Below, in pieces: positions 9,056 through 19,100 of a stretch of 64,000 bases of DNA (within the stretch, counting starts at the first letter, position 1; every line of letters starts with the position of its first letter). The notes beneath the pieces were generated by a model. The model did no database searches, had not been told where the DNA came from, and saw only the letters and a list, made by a program, of their open reading frames with translations. This stretch comes from an uncultured Flavobacteriales bacterium (GTDB lineage Bacteria > Bacteroidota > Bacteroidia > Flavobacteriales_G > Salibacteraceae), in NCBI GenBank assembly GCA_943788725.1, contig CALSRJ010000005.1:186001-250000 (forward strand), read 5' to 3'. A program made the translations under genes and the position numbers.

Positions 9056-10021
9056 ATGACCGAACTCAACGAGTTCCTCTCCACCGAAACCACGCCGGAG
9101 ATCGCGAAGATCTTCTCCGCCATTGAGCAAGCCTCTTTTATTGTATCCAAAGAAGTGTGGTACCAAGGGTTGGGAGACGACATTTTAGGGGCTCGCGGCA
9201 CTCAAAACAGCACCGGTGATCAGCAACAAAAGCTAGATGTTTATGCCGATAGTGTATTTGAGCGAGCACTGCGCAAGTCGGGGGTCATTGCGGGTTGGGC
9301 CAGCGAGGAGAGCGATGAAATCGTGAGTTTTGAAGAAAACGAGGACGCGAGCCATGTGATTGTCATTGATCCGCTTGACGGCTCTTCCAACATTGATGTG
9401 AACGTGGCCATCGGAACCATTTTTGGCATCTATGAGCGGGTTACACCCCATGGAACGCCGGTGGAGTTGAAGGATTTCTTGCAGAAAGGTAGAAAGCAAG
9501 TGGCGGCGGGTTATGTGATGTACAGCGTGAGCACGCAGATGGTTTTATCTACCGGGCACGGCGTTCACATTTTTACCCTTGAGCCTTGGAAGCGTTCCTA
9601 TCACCGTGTATTGGACCATGTGAAAATGCCTTTTGAAGGGCGCGTATACTCCATCAACGAAGTGAACTTTGAGGATTTCGATGAGCGGTTGAAGCGTTTT
9701 GTCCACTATTGCCAAAACAAGAAGAAGGCAAATGGAAAGCGACAATACACGGGGCGTTACATCGGCTCTTTGGTGGCGGATTTCCACCGCAACCTTTTGA
9801 AAGGAGGGATCTATGTTTACCCAGGCATTGAAGAAGCACCCAATGGGAAGATTCGGTTGCTCTATGAGTGCAATCCGATAGCCTATTTGGCTGAGCAATC
9901 AGGAGGGCAAGCTACGGACGGAAGCCAAGTTGTCTTGGACCTGGAGCCAGTTGAACTTCATCAAAGGGTGCCCTTTTACGTAGGGTGCAATGAGATGATG
10001 AACGAGGCCATGCGGGCATAA
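9056..10021 (+). CDS. fbp: Class 1 fructose-1,6-bisphosphatase
   Basis: A 321-residue gluconeogenic phosphatase that hydrolyses fructose 1,6-bisphosphate. The diagnostic metal and phosphate site VIDPLDGSSNIDVNVAIGTI is at about residues 102-121. Further family motifs are GRYIGSLVADFHRNLLKGG and the lysine-containing active-site region IRLLYECNPIAYLAEQSGG near the C-terminus. The length is normal. It follows the unknown secreted protein gene by one base and is followed directly by a hairpin terminator. Confidence 0.96.
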   Translation: MTELNEFLSTETTPEIAKIFSAIEQASFIVSKEVWYQGLGDDILGARGTQNSTGDQQQKLDVYADSVFERALRKSGVIAGWASEESDEIVSFEENEDASHVIVIDPLDGSSNIDVNVAIGTIFGIYERVTPHGTPVELKDFLQKGRKQVAAGYVMYSVSTQMVLSTGHGVHIFTLEPWKRSYHRVLDHVKMPFEGRVYSINEVNFEDFDERLKRFVHYCQNKKKANGKRQYTGRYIGSLVADFHRNLLKGGIYVYPGIEEAPNGKIRLLYECNPIAYLAEQSGGQATDGSQVVLDLEPVELHQRVPFYVGCNEMMNEAMRA

Positions 10022-10052
10022 AAAAAGCCCGGGCGCATTGCCCAGGCTTTTC
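10022..10052. terminator. Bidirectional terminator between fbp and the T9SS gene
   Basis: The stem AAAGCCCGGGC and GCCCAGGCTTTT with loop GCATT has A-runs on one side and T-runs on the other, directly after the fbp stop and 34 bases beyond the stop of the convergent gene. Confidence 0.75.
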
Positions 10053-10085
10053 ACTTAACCTGCTAAGTCAATTCACAAACCACAT

Positions 10086-11939
10086 TTACTTAGCAATCAC
10101 AAACCTCTTGGTAAGAACTGTGTGGTCAGTTCTGGTCTGTAGTATATAGATTCCGTTTGGCAATGCACTAGTGTTCATTTGCTCACGGACACTTCCGTTG
10201 GTGTTCACTGACATTACCTGTCTTCCTTCTGTATTGAATACTTCGATCGAATGAATTGGCGCATCGCTTTCGATCCAAAGTTGATCCTTCACTGGATTCG
10301 GGAAGATGGTGAGGCTTGAAGACTCAACATCGTTTAACCCGGTGATGCCGCAAGTGGCACAAGACCCCCAGCAAACCTCAGGCAACACGGTGTCTTGTGT
10401 AATGATGAGGAAGCGGTTGGTGAATTCACCTGTAGTCTTGGTACAGAAATCGCCTTCGGTGAGCTCTTCTTGCCCTGTCCAGGAATCATGAGAGAATTTG
10501 TACTCGATGGAATCTTGGTGCATATCCAATGAAATGGTCCAAATGCTGTCTCCGTCTGGGTCAGCCATGGCGTTGCAGTTACCACACCATCCGTTGTAGT
10601 CTCCATTCAACTCTGGTGTTGTATATGTTCCTGTGTAACCTCTCATGTCTACGTTGAACGTGACGTTAAAGGTGTCAGGAATGATTCCACACACGTCGCA
10701 AGAAGCCCAACATACGGCTGGAAGCACGGTGTCTCCAGTAATAACAAGGAAACGATTTGTGAAGGCGCCTGTGGTCTTTGTACAAGAGCTTCCAGAAGTC
10801 AATTCCTCTTGGCCCGTCCATGTATCGTGCGAGAATTTATACTCGATGGAATCTTGGGTGAACGGCAAGGTGATGTCCCAGATGCCGTCAGCATTAGCGT
10901 CTGACATGGCGTTACAGTTACCACACCATCCGTTGAAATCTCCATTGAGTTCGGGGGTTGTAAATGTTCCGCCGTACTGGTTCATGTCAACCTGAAACGT
11001 AACGTAGTTCGTGTCAGGAGGAGTAGAGCACTCGAGGCAAGACTCCCAGCATACCGCAGGAAGCGTAGTGTCTCCTGTGATGATGAGGAATCGATTGGTG
11101 AATCCACTGGTTGTCTTCGTACATGCACTGCCAGCGGTCAAATTTTCTTGCCCGGTCCAGTTGTCGTGCGCGAATTTGAATTCGATGGAATCTTGGGTCA
11201 ATGGAAGCGTGACATCCCAGATACCATCAGCGTTCGCATCTGTCATGGTGTTGCAGTTGCCGCACCATCCGTTGAAATCACCATTTACTTCTGGGGTAGT
11301 GAAGGAACCTCCGTATTGGTTCATGTCTACTTGAAACGTCACATAATTTGTGTCGGGGGCAGGCGTAGTTGCGCCTGCGTCGAAGTACACGCTATCACAG
11401 TAGTATGTTTTTGCTCCAGCGGTGTTTCCTTCTACACCAAAGTTGTAGAAGATTGAGAGCATGTTAAAGTTGTAGCTGTAATTGATCGCTGCAGTTCCGG
11501 AGGACTCATTGGAGAAATCAAAAGTGAGCCACTCCCATGCGTTGGCAACGGTAGTAAATTCATCTGTTTCTACACTCTGGGTAGGCGTGCCTGCGACCTC
11601 TGCCTTAAGCTTGACTACGATTCCAGAATCAGGAGAATATACCTTGACCATGATAACCGTGCTTCCTGTGTCGAAAGGGATAAGAGAAGCAAGGCCAGAT
11701 GTAGTGCTGAGCGTTACTCCAGCCCATGCGGCTGACCCTAGGGGTTTGTCGACTTGGAGGACATTGTTGGTAGTGCTGGTAGGGTCCAGCGCTAGAGCGG
11801 AGGAATTTCCTCCGAAGGGTACCGTCGTGTAATTGACGTTGGCTGTATCGTCCCACGTGATCGGTAGGTCGATTTGTGATTGTGCATTGACGGCAAAAGC
11901 TGCTATCAGGGCTACAAGAGTTAAGTAAAGATTTTTCAT
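10086..11939 (-). CDS. T9SS-exported protein with three tandem glucan-binding-like modules
   Basis: A 617-residue secreted protein. Residues 1-19 are a signal peptide (MKNLYLTLVALIAAFAVNAQ). Residues about 22-192 form a beta-rich domain resembling the C-terminal part of the surface lipoprotein at 13324-14652 (compare AWAGVTLSTTSGL with TWAGLFVDMTDPF). Then come three 113-residue repeats (coding starts at 11354, 11015 and 10676), each with NGDFNGWCGNCN, QDSIEYKF and VCWxSCxxC. A type IX secretion sorting domain (FPNPVKDQLWIES to the end) closes it. No catalytic motif is visible, so I infer a cell-surface or released carbohydrate-binding protein. It is the last gene of the minus arm of the beta-glucan locus but has its own promoter-like sequence. 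Confidence 0.82.
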   Translation of the reverse strand: MKNLYLTLVALIAAFAVNAQSQIDLPITWDDTANVNYTTVPFGGNSSALALDPTSTTNNVLQVDKPLGSAAWAGVTLSTTSGLASLIPFDTGSTVIMVKVYSPDSGIVVKLKAEVAGTPTQSVETDEFTTVANAWEWLTFDFSNESSGTAAINYSYNFNMLSIFYNFGVEGNTAGAKTYYCDSVYFDAGATTPAPDTNYVTFQVDMNQYGGSFTTPEVNGDFNGWCGNCNTMTDANADGIWDVTLPLTQDSIEFKFAHDNWTGQENLTAGSACTKTTSGFTNRFLIITGDTTLPAVCWESCLECSTPPDTNYVTFQVDMNQYGGTFTTPELNGDFNGWCGNCNAMSDANADGIWDITLPFTQDSIEYKFSHDTWTGQEELTSGSSCTKTTGAFTNRFLVITGDTVLPAVCWASCDVCGIIPDTFNVTFNVDMRGYTGTYTTPELNGDYNGWCGNCNAMADPDGDSIWTISLDMHQDSIEYKFSHDSWTGQEELTEGDFCTKTTGEFTNRFLIITQDTVLPEVCWGSCATCGITGLNDVESSSLTIFPNPVKDQLWIESDAPIHSIEVFNTEGRQVMSVNTNGSVREQMNTSALPNGIYILQTRTDHTVLTKRFVIAK

Positions 11940-11956
11940 TGTTAATTATTTGATAG

Positions 11957-11989
11957 CAAGTATACTAAGAAATAGTATAAGTCACCAAA
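11957..11989 (-). promoter_or_regulatory. Promoter of the T9SS module protein, overlapped by a palindrome
   Basis: On the minus strand TTTG (11989-11986), 21 bases and TATACTTG (11964-11957) fit the Bacteroidota promoter, the -7 with one mismatch. The palindrome TATACT-N7-AGTATA at 11961-11979 overlaps the -7 and would be a possible operator. The assignment rests on spacing alone. Confidence 0.45.
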
Positions 11990-12017
11990 AGGTATTTAAA
12001 TTAATACGCGTAAAGCG

Positions 12018-12048
12018 CTATAAACCCCCGTAATTAGAGGGTTTATAG
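12018..12048 (-). terminator. Hairpin downstream of the GH16 gene
   Basis: Perfect 10-base arms, CTATAAACCC and GGGTTTATAG, enclose an 11-base loop between the GH16 stop and the next gene of the strand. There is no strong T-run, so termination may be partial. Confidence 0.45.
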
Positions 12049-12118
12049 ACCTGCTAGAAAAGGCGTTAAATGGTTAAATGAACCAAAAGGACCTAAATCG
12101 CTCTTATGAGCGGCGCAA

Positions 12119-13249
12119 TCATTTTTGAAATACACGCACGTAGTCTACGTACATGCGCTGCGGGAAAGTGGCAGCACTGTTGGGTGACCCAGGCCAGTTT
12201 CCTCCGACGGCCACATTGAAAATGAAGAAGAATTCCTCTCTAAACGCGTCGAGACCGGAGGGCTGAATGTCAATGGTATGGTACTTCTTGTCATCCAAGT
12301 ACCACTCGATGCTCGTTGAATCCCAAAGGATGGTATACACGTGAAACTCGTCCGCCAGTGTTCCTTCTGCGAGGGACATGCTGCCGCCAAAGCTGGCGTG
12401 TTGTCCATTGTTGTCCCAGTGGACGGTGCCATGGGTAACGTGGTTTCCGCCTCCGGTGACGTTCCCACCCACCATTTCCATGATGTCGATCTCGCCACAA
12501 CTCGGCCAGCCTATAGATGAGATGTTGTTTCCTAGCATCCAGAGTGCGGGCCAAAGGCCTTTGCCATATGGCATGGCAGCGCGAATGTCTATTCTTCCGT
12601 AGCGGAAGGATTGATTGTTTTGGGTGGTTATGCGGGAGGAGGTGTAGTTGCTTCCACCGAAAGATTCTTCGCGGGCTTCGATGGTGAGGTAGCCATCTGA
12701 AACAGTCGTGTTTTCTGCACGATAGTACTGCAGCTCATTGTTGCCCCAGCCGCCGCTTCCGGTTCCTATTTCTTGGTTCCAATCGGACGACAAGCTCGTG
12801 CCATCGAATTCATCGTTCCAGGCCAATGCATAACCATCGTATGTGAGTGGCGTGGTATATCCGGATGCGGGAGGGTTTCCTCCGTTTCCTGGGATGACGT
12901 TGTCTACGGTGACACTTATTTCTGTCAGGTCTTCGATGTAATCGTTATGCGTGGTATTTGCGCGCACTGTAATGGGGAAGGTGCCGCTGGTTTGATACCT
13001 AAAGCTAGCTTCTCCTTCAGCATCTTCAACATATGTTTCCTCTCCGTCTTCTTCGAAAATGAATGTGTAGAAATTCGCCGAAGTGGCGGAGGCGGTTACA
13101 TAGACTAAGCCTTCTTCCTCTTTGTCTACCTCTGCTGCAACTACTAGGTTGGAGGGCAATTGAACATTGGGCTCTGGGTCATCCTTACAACTGGAAAGGA
13201 TCAATGAAAGAGCGATGATAGATAGGAATGAAGAAAGGTAATTTGGCAT
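12119..13249 (-). CDS. GH16 beta-glucanase lipoprotein (laminarinase type)
   Basis: A 376-residue lipoprotein (MPNYLSSFLSIIALSLILSSC, lipobox Cys21) with a PKD-like domain at about residues 35-115 and a GH16 catalytic domain at about 135-376. The active-site signature is E253-I-D255-I-M-E258 (GEIDIMEM), the uninterrupted ExDxxE spacing with one extra residue typical of the laminarinase/lichenase branch that carries the beta-bulge. WPALWMLG precedes it. It hydrolyses internal beta-1,3 or mixed-link glucan bonds, probably at the outer surface. It lies downstream of susC, susD and the surface lipoprotein, separated from them by an intrinsic terminator. Laminarin as the substrate is inferred from the company of GH3 and GH16. 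Confidence 0.93.
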   Translation of the reverse strand: MPNYLSSFLSIIALSLILSSCKDDPEPNVQLPSNLVVAAEVDKEEEGLVYVTASATSANFYTFIFEEDGEETYVEDAEGEASFRYQTSGTFPITVRANTTHNDYIEDLTEISVTVDNVIPGNGGNPPASGYTTPLTYDGYALAWNDEFDGTSLSSDWNQEIGTGSGGWGNNELQYYRAENTTVSDGYLTIEAREESFGGSNYTSSRITTQNNQSFRYGRIDIRAAMPYGKGLWPALWMLGNNISSIGWPSCGEIDIMEMVGGNVTGGGNHVTHGTVHWDNNGQHASFGGSMSLAEGTLADEFHVYTILWDSTSIEWYLDDKKYHTIDIQPSGLDAFREEFFFIFNVAVGGNWPGSPNSAATFPQRMYVDYVRVFQK

Positions 13250-13263
13250 GGCTTGAGAAGCTT

Positions 13264-13297
13264 AAAAAAATAGGAAGGGTCTTGTGACCCCTCCTAT
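13264..13297 (-). terminator. Intrinsic terminator between the surface lipoprotein and GH16 genes
   Basis: On the minus strand the stem ATAGGAGGGGTC, loop ACAA, GACCCTTCCTAT (11 of 12 paired) runs into TTTTTT. It sits inside the same-strand gene run, 26 bases after the lipoprotein stop, and would lower GH16 expression relative to susCD. Confidence 0.75.
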
Positions 13298-13323
13298 GTA
13301 TAATGTTCAGTCAACGAATTTGT

Positions 13324-14652
13324 TTACTGCTGAGAGATGTCGTCTAGGTAGAATGTACCTGCATTGGCTACATCCCAGCCTGGGAACAACACCAAGCGGT
13401 CGTACGTGTCCGCTGCTTCACCTGCAAAATCAATAGAGACTTCCACCCACTCATTTGCTGTAGTAACTGCTACGTCTTTTTCGACGAAGGTGCTTGAGCT
13501 TGCTTGAGCTTCAAGCTTGATGCGAAGCGTGCCAGTGCTTGGCGCCCACACTTTCAGCGTGATCGTTGTGTTGGTGGAGAAATCAAATGGGTCGGTCATG
13601 TCTACAAAAAGACCCGCCCAAGTTTGATCGCCGTGCACCGTCTCTAGGACACGGTTGCTCGTGTTGATGCCACTTTGATCAGGGTTGTCGATGATCGTGT
13701 CAGTGCTTCCACCGAATACTTCGAATTCCGGCTCAACTGTCTCAAAATCGATCGGCAGGCTGTAGGTGTTTCCACCACCGCCACCGGTCTCGCAGTCGGT
13801 TCCATTATCTGCATATACTGGGGTCAAGCGAATGTACCAAGCCAATCCAGCGTCTGAAGCATCCAGGTAACGAAGGAATAATTCATTTTCGCTAATGCTC
13901 ACGATTTGGTACTCGGTGGTACCTGTGTAGAAACCGAGGAACCCGTCCGTAACGCTTAACACGGTATCATCGCCAACTTCTATCTTCCAAGTACCTGCTT
14001 GATCTTCATATGGAGCGGAATAATCACCTAGGTTTTCGTAAGAACCAGGGAAGTTTGGCTCTTGCAGATCATCAATGTAAACCAGTCCATTGGTAACCAT
14101 ATCGAATCCAAATCCTTGAAGGGTGAAGGTATAGCGATCGCTGTACAAGCCTGTATTTGGCTTCTCGCTACAAAGCGCTTCCCACCACTCAGGATAGAGT
14201 CCGCCAGCTCCAACCGGGTTGGGGCCTACGCCGAAATGACCATCGATGAGTGAATCCATTACCCATGTCTTAGCGCCGACATCGATGCCTCCTGTAAGAA
14301 GGTTATACAATGGATCGTCCAGGAGCGTTGGGTCGTCTTGAGCAATCGTAATGGTCTGTGAACTGCTTGCCTGGCCTTCTTCGTTAAATACGGTAAGGGT
14401 AACCTCGTAGTCTCCAGCCAAAGGGTATTGCGCTTCAACGGTAGTTCCTTCTCCTGTATTTCCATTGCCAAATGTCCACTGGGCAATTAATTCAGCATTG
14501 CTGGCGGTGAAGATCAAGATGTTGTCACTCTCGGAAGCAGTGGTGTAGGTAAATTGCGCATCCTCTTCAGTGGGTGCTTCGATCTTGTCTTTTTTGCAAG
14601 CACCGATCGTCAGGAACGCAGTGGCGATGGTAAAAATCAATAAACGCTTCAT
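13324..14652 (-). CDS. PKD-domain surface glycan-binding lipoprotein
   Basis: A 442-residue lipoprotein (MKRLLIFTIATAFLTIGAC, Cys19) in the position of a SusE/SGBP gene directly after susD. A PKD domain covers about residues 30-105 (WTFGNGNTGEGTTVEAQYPL), a middle domain about 115-285, and a C-terminal beta-sandwich about 290-442 (FETVEPEFEVFGGSTDT, TWAGLFVDMTDPF). That last domain resembles the first domain of the T9SS protein at 10086-11939. I start at the ATG at 14652, which gives a clean lipoprotein signal; the ATG at 14679 would overlap the susD stop. The probable role is to hold beta-glucan at the cell surface for SusCD. It shows no catalytic motif. Confidence 0.82.
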   Translation of the reverse strand: MKRLLIFTIATAFLTIGACKKDKIEAPTEEDAQFTYTTASESDNILIFTASNAELIAQWTFGNGNTGEGTTVEAQYPLAGDYEVTLTVFNEEGQASSSQTITIAQDDPTLLDDPLYNLLTGGIDVGAKTWVMDSLIDGHFGVGPNPVGAGGLYPEWWEALCSEKPNTGLYSDRYTFTLQGFGFDMVTNGLVYIDDLQEPNFPGSYENLGDYSAPYEDQAGTWKIEVGDDTVLSVTDGFLGFYTGTTEYQIVSISENELFLRYLDASDAGLAWYIRLTPVYADNGTDCETGGGGGNTYSLPIDFETVEPEFEVFGGSTDTIIDNPDQSGINTSNRVLETVHGDQTWAGLFVDMTDPFDFSTNTTITLKVWAPSTGTLRIKLEAQASSSTFVEKDVAVTTANEWVEVSIDFAGEAADTYDRLVLFPGWDVANAGTFYLDDISQQ

Positions 14653-14678
14653 ATAATTGGTTTTTAGTGAATGAGTCA

Positions 14679-16157
14679 TTAATAATTGGGGTTTTGATCC
14701 CAGTTTCCGCCCGCCAAATCAATTTCGACTTGAGGAAGAGGGAAAAGTTCGTGTTTACCAGCGACGAAACCTTCGATGTTATCGGCGGCTTGACCGGTTC
14801 GAACGAGGTCGAAAAACCGATGTCCTTCACCGGATAATTCCAAGCGTCGTTCGGTATAGATGTCTTGGATCAATTGAGATCCACTGCTGGTTAAATCAGG
14901 CATGTTTACGCGGCTTCTAACCTCATTTACGTAGGTCAGCGCTTTGCCGTCGTTTCCACTTTGGGCATAGGCCTCAGCAGCCATCAACAAAACATCGGCA
15001 TACCGAATCGCGCGATAGTTGACCGGTGTGGTCAAATCGTTGTCTGGAAGACCAAGCTCTGCGGCTCGCTTCAGGTATTTATTGTTGTAAAATCCAGTGT
15101 GACCACCACCTCCAATGCCATAGCTGATCGCGTTAGGGTTGGCTTGCTTTTGAATCCAAGCGTCAATATTGAGCACGGTGGCATCCCTGCGCAGATCGCT
15201 CGTGTCAAAGGCATTGTACAAATCTTCGGTAGGAAGGTTGTAGCTATTGCCCGTAGAATAGATGGGCCCTTCGAATTGACGAATGCCATGGAATCCAACG
15301 GCTACGTTTCCTTCCAAACAAACGAAGCAGTCATAGCTCCCACCTTCGAGGCCTGTGTATTCGATATCGAATACTGTCTCGGAATGCCCTTCATTGGCAA
15401 CAGTGAAGAGTTGAGTGAAATCGTCTATCAAGGCGTACTGTCCACTTGTGATCACTTGTTCTAGTGTACTGGCTGCATCCGAAAAATTTCCTTGATACAG
15501 TTGTGCTTTACCCAACAATGAAAGCGCAGACCCTTTCGTGACACGCCCTTTGACAGGGTCTGTCCAATCTAGGTTCTCAGCAGCAAATTTCAAGTCTTCT
15601 TCGATGGCAGCGTACACCTCCGCTTTAGGAGTACGCTCGAGTTCGGTTACTGCTTGCGCACCGATGCGTTCATCTAGGATCAACGGAACATCTCCGAAGC
15701 ATTTCACGAGTTCAAAGTAGTAGTAAGCTCGGAGAAAGCGCGCCTGTCCAATGATCTTGCTCTTGCCTTCAAAATCTATGTTGTCCTTGTTTTCCAGCAG
15801 GAAATTAGCACGTGTTACTCCCGCATAATTGTAACGCATAAGGCTGCGTAATTCTGTGTTGACTGCATCGTGTCGCATTTCATCGATTTCGTGCAATCCT
15901 TCTGTATCCGTTACGCTTTCTCCACCCGCAATTGCGTTGTCAGAGGCAATTTCTCCGAGCCATAGCGTGAGGTAGGAAGTTTGGAGCAAGTCGTATGCAC
16001 CCGTCAAGGCGCGGTCGTAGTCTTCTTCATTAGCGAAGTAGTTTTCGGCATCCTGCGTAAACTCAGGATCCAAATCAAGGAACTTGTTGCATCCAAGGAT
16101 CAAGAGGCTCATCGCTCCGGCGACGGCAAAAATTTGGAAGGTTTTCATTCTCTTCAT
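14679..16157 (-). CDS. SusD-family outer-membrane lipoprotein (beta-glucan locus)
   Basis: A 492-residue lipoprotein (MKRMKTFQIFAVAGAMSLLI, then LGC lipobox) of the SusD/RagB family. FLDLDPEFTQDAENYF near the N-terminus, the TPR-like helical core (ARFLRAYYYFELVKCFGDVPL) and the C-terminal RRLELSGEGHRFFDLVRTG are family hallmarks. It forms the lid of the TonB-dependent transporter encoded three bases upstream, catching oligosaccharides outside the cell. The substrate is inferred from the linked GH16 and GH3 enzymes. Confidence 0.95.
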   Translation of the reverse strand: MKRMKTFQIFAVAGAMSLLILGCNKFLDLDPEFTQDAENYFANEEDYDRALTGAYDLLQTSYLTLWLGEIASDNAIAGGESVTDTEGLHEIDEMRHDAVNTELRSLMRYNYAGVTRANFLLENKDNIDFEGKSKIIGQARFLRAYYYFELVKCFGDVPLILDERIGAQAVTELERTPKAEVYAAIEEDLKFAAENLDWTDPVKGRVTKGSALSLLGKAQLYQGNFSDAASTLEQVITSGQYALIDDFTQLFTVANEGHSETVFDIEYTGLEGGSYDCFVCLEGNVAVGFHGIRQFEGPIYSTGNSYNLPTEDLYNAFDTSDLRRDATVLNIDAWIQKQANPNAISYGIGGGGHTGFYNNKYLKRAAELGLPDNDLTTPVNYRAIRYADVLLMAAEAYAQSGNDGKALTYVNEVRSRVNMPDLTSSGSQLIQDIYTERRLELSGEGHRFFDLVRTGQAADNIEGFVAGKHELFPLPQVEIDLAGGNWDQNPNY

Positions 16158-16160
16158 GGT

Positions 16161-19100
16161 TTAGAACTTAAGATTGATACCACCCATGATGGTGCGTGCT
16201 TGTGGATAGAAACCGTAGTCAATACCTGCTGACAAAGTGCCTCCTGCAGCGCCGATGTCTGGGTCAAATCCTTGGTAGTTCGTCAACGTCACCAGATTGT
16301 TCCCGGCAACATATATCCTTAAGGACGAGATCTTGGCTTTCTGGGTTAGGCTTTCAGGGAAGGTGAAGCCAACTTGAACGTTACGCAGACGAACAAAGCT
16401 GCCGTCTTCGACGAAGAAGTCCGAGAATTCGGTATTGCGCGTTGCGTCTGTTGTGACCCGGGGTATTTCCTCGCTGCTGAGCGGTCCGATCCAACGGTCG
16501 TTCCAATAATTCAATTGGTTGGCATAAGGCTGCTGACGTTCATAGTTGCGGATGATCTCTTGGCCAATGGCCGAGTAGAAGTTTGCTGAAACGTCAACGC
16601 TCTTATAACGCACATTGAGTGAAAGTCCGAACGTGAAGTCAGGAATCGGTGAACCTAGCATCACCCGGTCATTGTCATTGCCGAAGCTGATCACACCATC
16701 GCCGTCTTGATCTACGAATTTCAAATCTCCTGGCTGTGCACCCAATTGTTCCACTTCGGAGTTGTCGATCTCGGATTGTGTTTGCCAGATGCCGTCGGTT
16801 TCATATCCGATGTAGTAGCCGATGGGGAAGCCTTCTTCAAATCGAGTAGCGACGACACCTCCGACACCGAAGCCTGCTCCGGGAAGGAACTCAACTCCTT
16901 CGGGAACGCTTAGCACGCGGTTGCGGATGTAGGTCGTATTAAAATTCACACCGAATCCAAGGGGGCGGTCAGGGTGGGTCTGGTAACCCAATTCCAATTC
17001 AACGCCTTGGTTGGCAACGTCACCCGCATTGATGAAAGGAGGCTGTCCGCCTGCACCATAAGATCCGATCACCGCCGAAACGTCTGGTTGGAACAAGAGG
17101 TCGTAGGTGTTCTTTCGGAAATAGTTCATGCCCACGTTCACGGCTTTGAAGAAGGTAAGGTCGAATCCAAGGTTGAGTTGACGCGTGGTCTCCCATTTCA
17201 AATCAGGATTGGAGGCCCTTCCAAGGGCCACACCCTGCGTGATGACGTCGTTGAATACGTAAACACCTTCACCATTGAGCAGTGCGCGGTAGGCGAAGTT
17301 GGCGATCTGATCGTTTCCGGATACACCGTAGCTTAAACGCACCTTAGCAAAGGTGATGCTGGCCACGTTGAAGAAGTCTTCCTCTGAAAGCAACCAAGCA
17401 CCAGAAAAGGTTGGGAACAAACCGTAGCGACTATTCGGACCAAATTTCGAAGATCCATCCCTTCTCAAGATACCGGAGAATATGTAGCGGAACTTATAGG
17501 CGTACTCAGCGCGTAGGAAAGTGGAAAGCAGTCGTTCTTCAAATTGAAACGACCCCGCATTGTTGAGGTAGCCGCCCGGCGCGAGGTTCGCAGAGATATC
17601 TGCGTACTCAAGCGAGTTGTTTGGAATGTTGTAAGCAGTTGCGTTGAGTCCTTGACCTCTTCGCCTGAAAATGGATGCTCCCAAGGTTGCTTTCACCTGG
17701 TGGATGTCGTTGAAGATCTTGTCGTAGTTCAAATAACTTTCGAAGGTGAGGTCCAGATAGGTTGCGCGAGACTCGTAGACAGAAGCTCCGCGTTCGATCG
17801 CCGTTGAATCGCCAATCAGCACAATGTTCGGATCGAGGTCTGCATTGAGTGCGTTGTTTTGTGCCTTACCAGGGCCAAACCAGACCAAAGGATTAAACGT
17901 TTTATAATCGACAAGCGCATAGTTGTAAGAGATGCGGTTGCTAAAAGAGAGGTTGTCGTTGAAGGTGTAGGTCAGTTCCTCCTTACCAACGATTTTATCC
18001 ACTTTGATCCGGTTGAATGTGTTTTCAATTTGAGCGATAGGATTGATGATGTCGGTCACCTCTTCTAAGTAGCTGTAGTTTCCATCTGGTGTCCGGATGG
18101 GTTCGGTTGGGAAGGCGTTGACCGTATTGTAGAGGACGGATCCAATACCGTTCTCCGGGAGGGTTGAACGCTCCTCATGGGTATAGAGCAATACGCTGGT
18201 CAACGTTAATTTTTCAGAGAGGTCGGTCACAAAATTGACACGGCCATTGTAACGTGTGAAATTGGCTTTGTCTCCTCCAACGATGCCATCTTGCGAGAAG
18301 TAGGAGCCTCCGATGGAGTAGCTCGTATTCTTGCTTCCCCCCGTCATGCTCAAGTTGTAATTCTGGATAGCTGCTTGCGTAAAAACTGAGTCTTGCCAGT
18401 TGGTCCCTGCTCCGAGGTTGGTGTTATCAAAAGGAAGGTCATCACCGCCTCGTCCGAACATGTCGTTCTTGATCAACGCATATTCTTGCGCGTTGAGCAG
18501 TCCGAGCTTACGAGAAGTTTGCTGGATGCCGTAATATGAGCTGAACTCTACTTGAGGTTTTCCTCCGTTTACTCCCTTCTTGGTTTCAATAAGTATCACA
18601 CCATTCGCGGCGCGGACGCCATAGATACCTGCGGTTGCATCCTTCAGTACGTTGATGGATGCGATGTCTGAGGGATTCAAAGCGTTCAAACCTTCAGAAT
18701 CATATACCACTCCATCTACCAAAATGAGCGGGTCATTGTCTCCAAACGTGCTCAATCCACGGATACGAATACTGGAAGATCCGCCTGGCGAACCGGAATT
18801 GGTGTTGATAGACACCCCGGCAACCTGGCCCTGAAGCGCCTGATCCATTCGAGGAATGTTGAGTTTTTCGATTTGATCGCCCTTCACGCGGGAAGTAGCT
18901 CCGGTCAGCTCTTTCTTCTTCGATGTACCATAACCAACAACCACTACCTCATCTAACGCAGCTACACTAGGCGCCATGGTAGTGTTGATCGTTGCGCGTC
19001 CGGCAACCGCAATTTCTTGAGGTGCATATCCGATGAACGAGTATTTGAGAACAGCCGTGGCCGCGTCCGAAACCTTGATGGTGTAATTACCATCCATGTC

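Noticed and set aside
12070-12086. ATGGT-TAAATGA-ACCAA, similar to the candidate operator at 19302
   Set aside because: It lies in the 3' region of the GH16 gene, upstream of a hairpin and away from any promoter, and one arm is imperfect.
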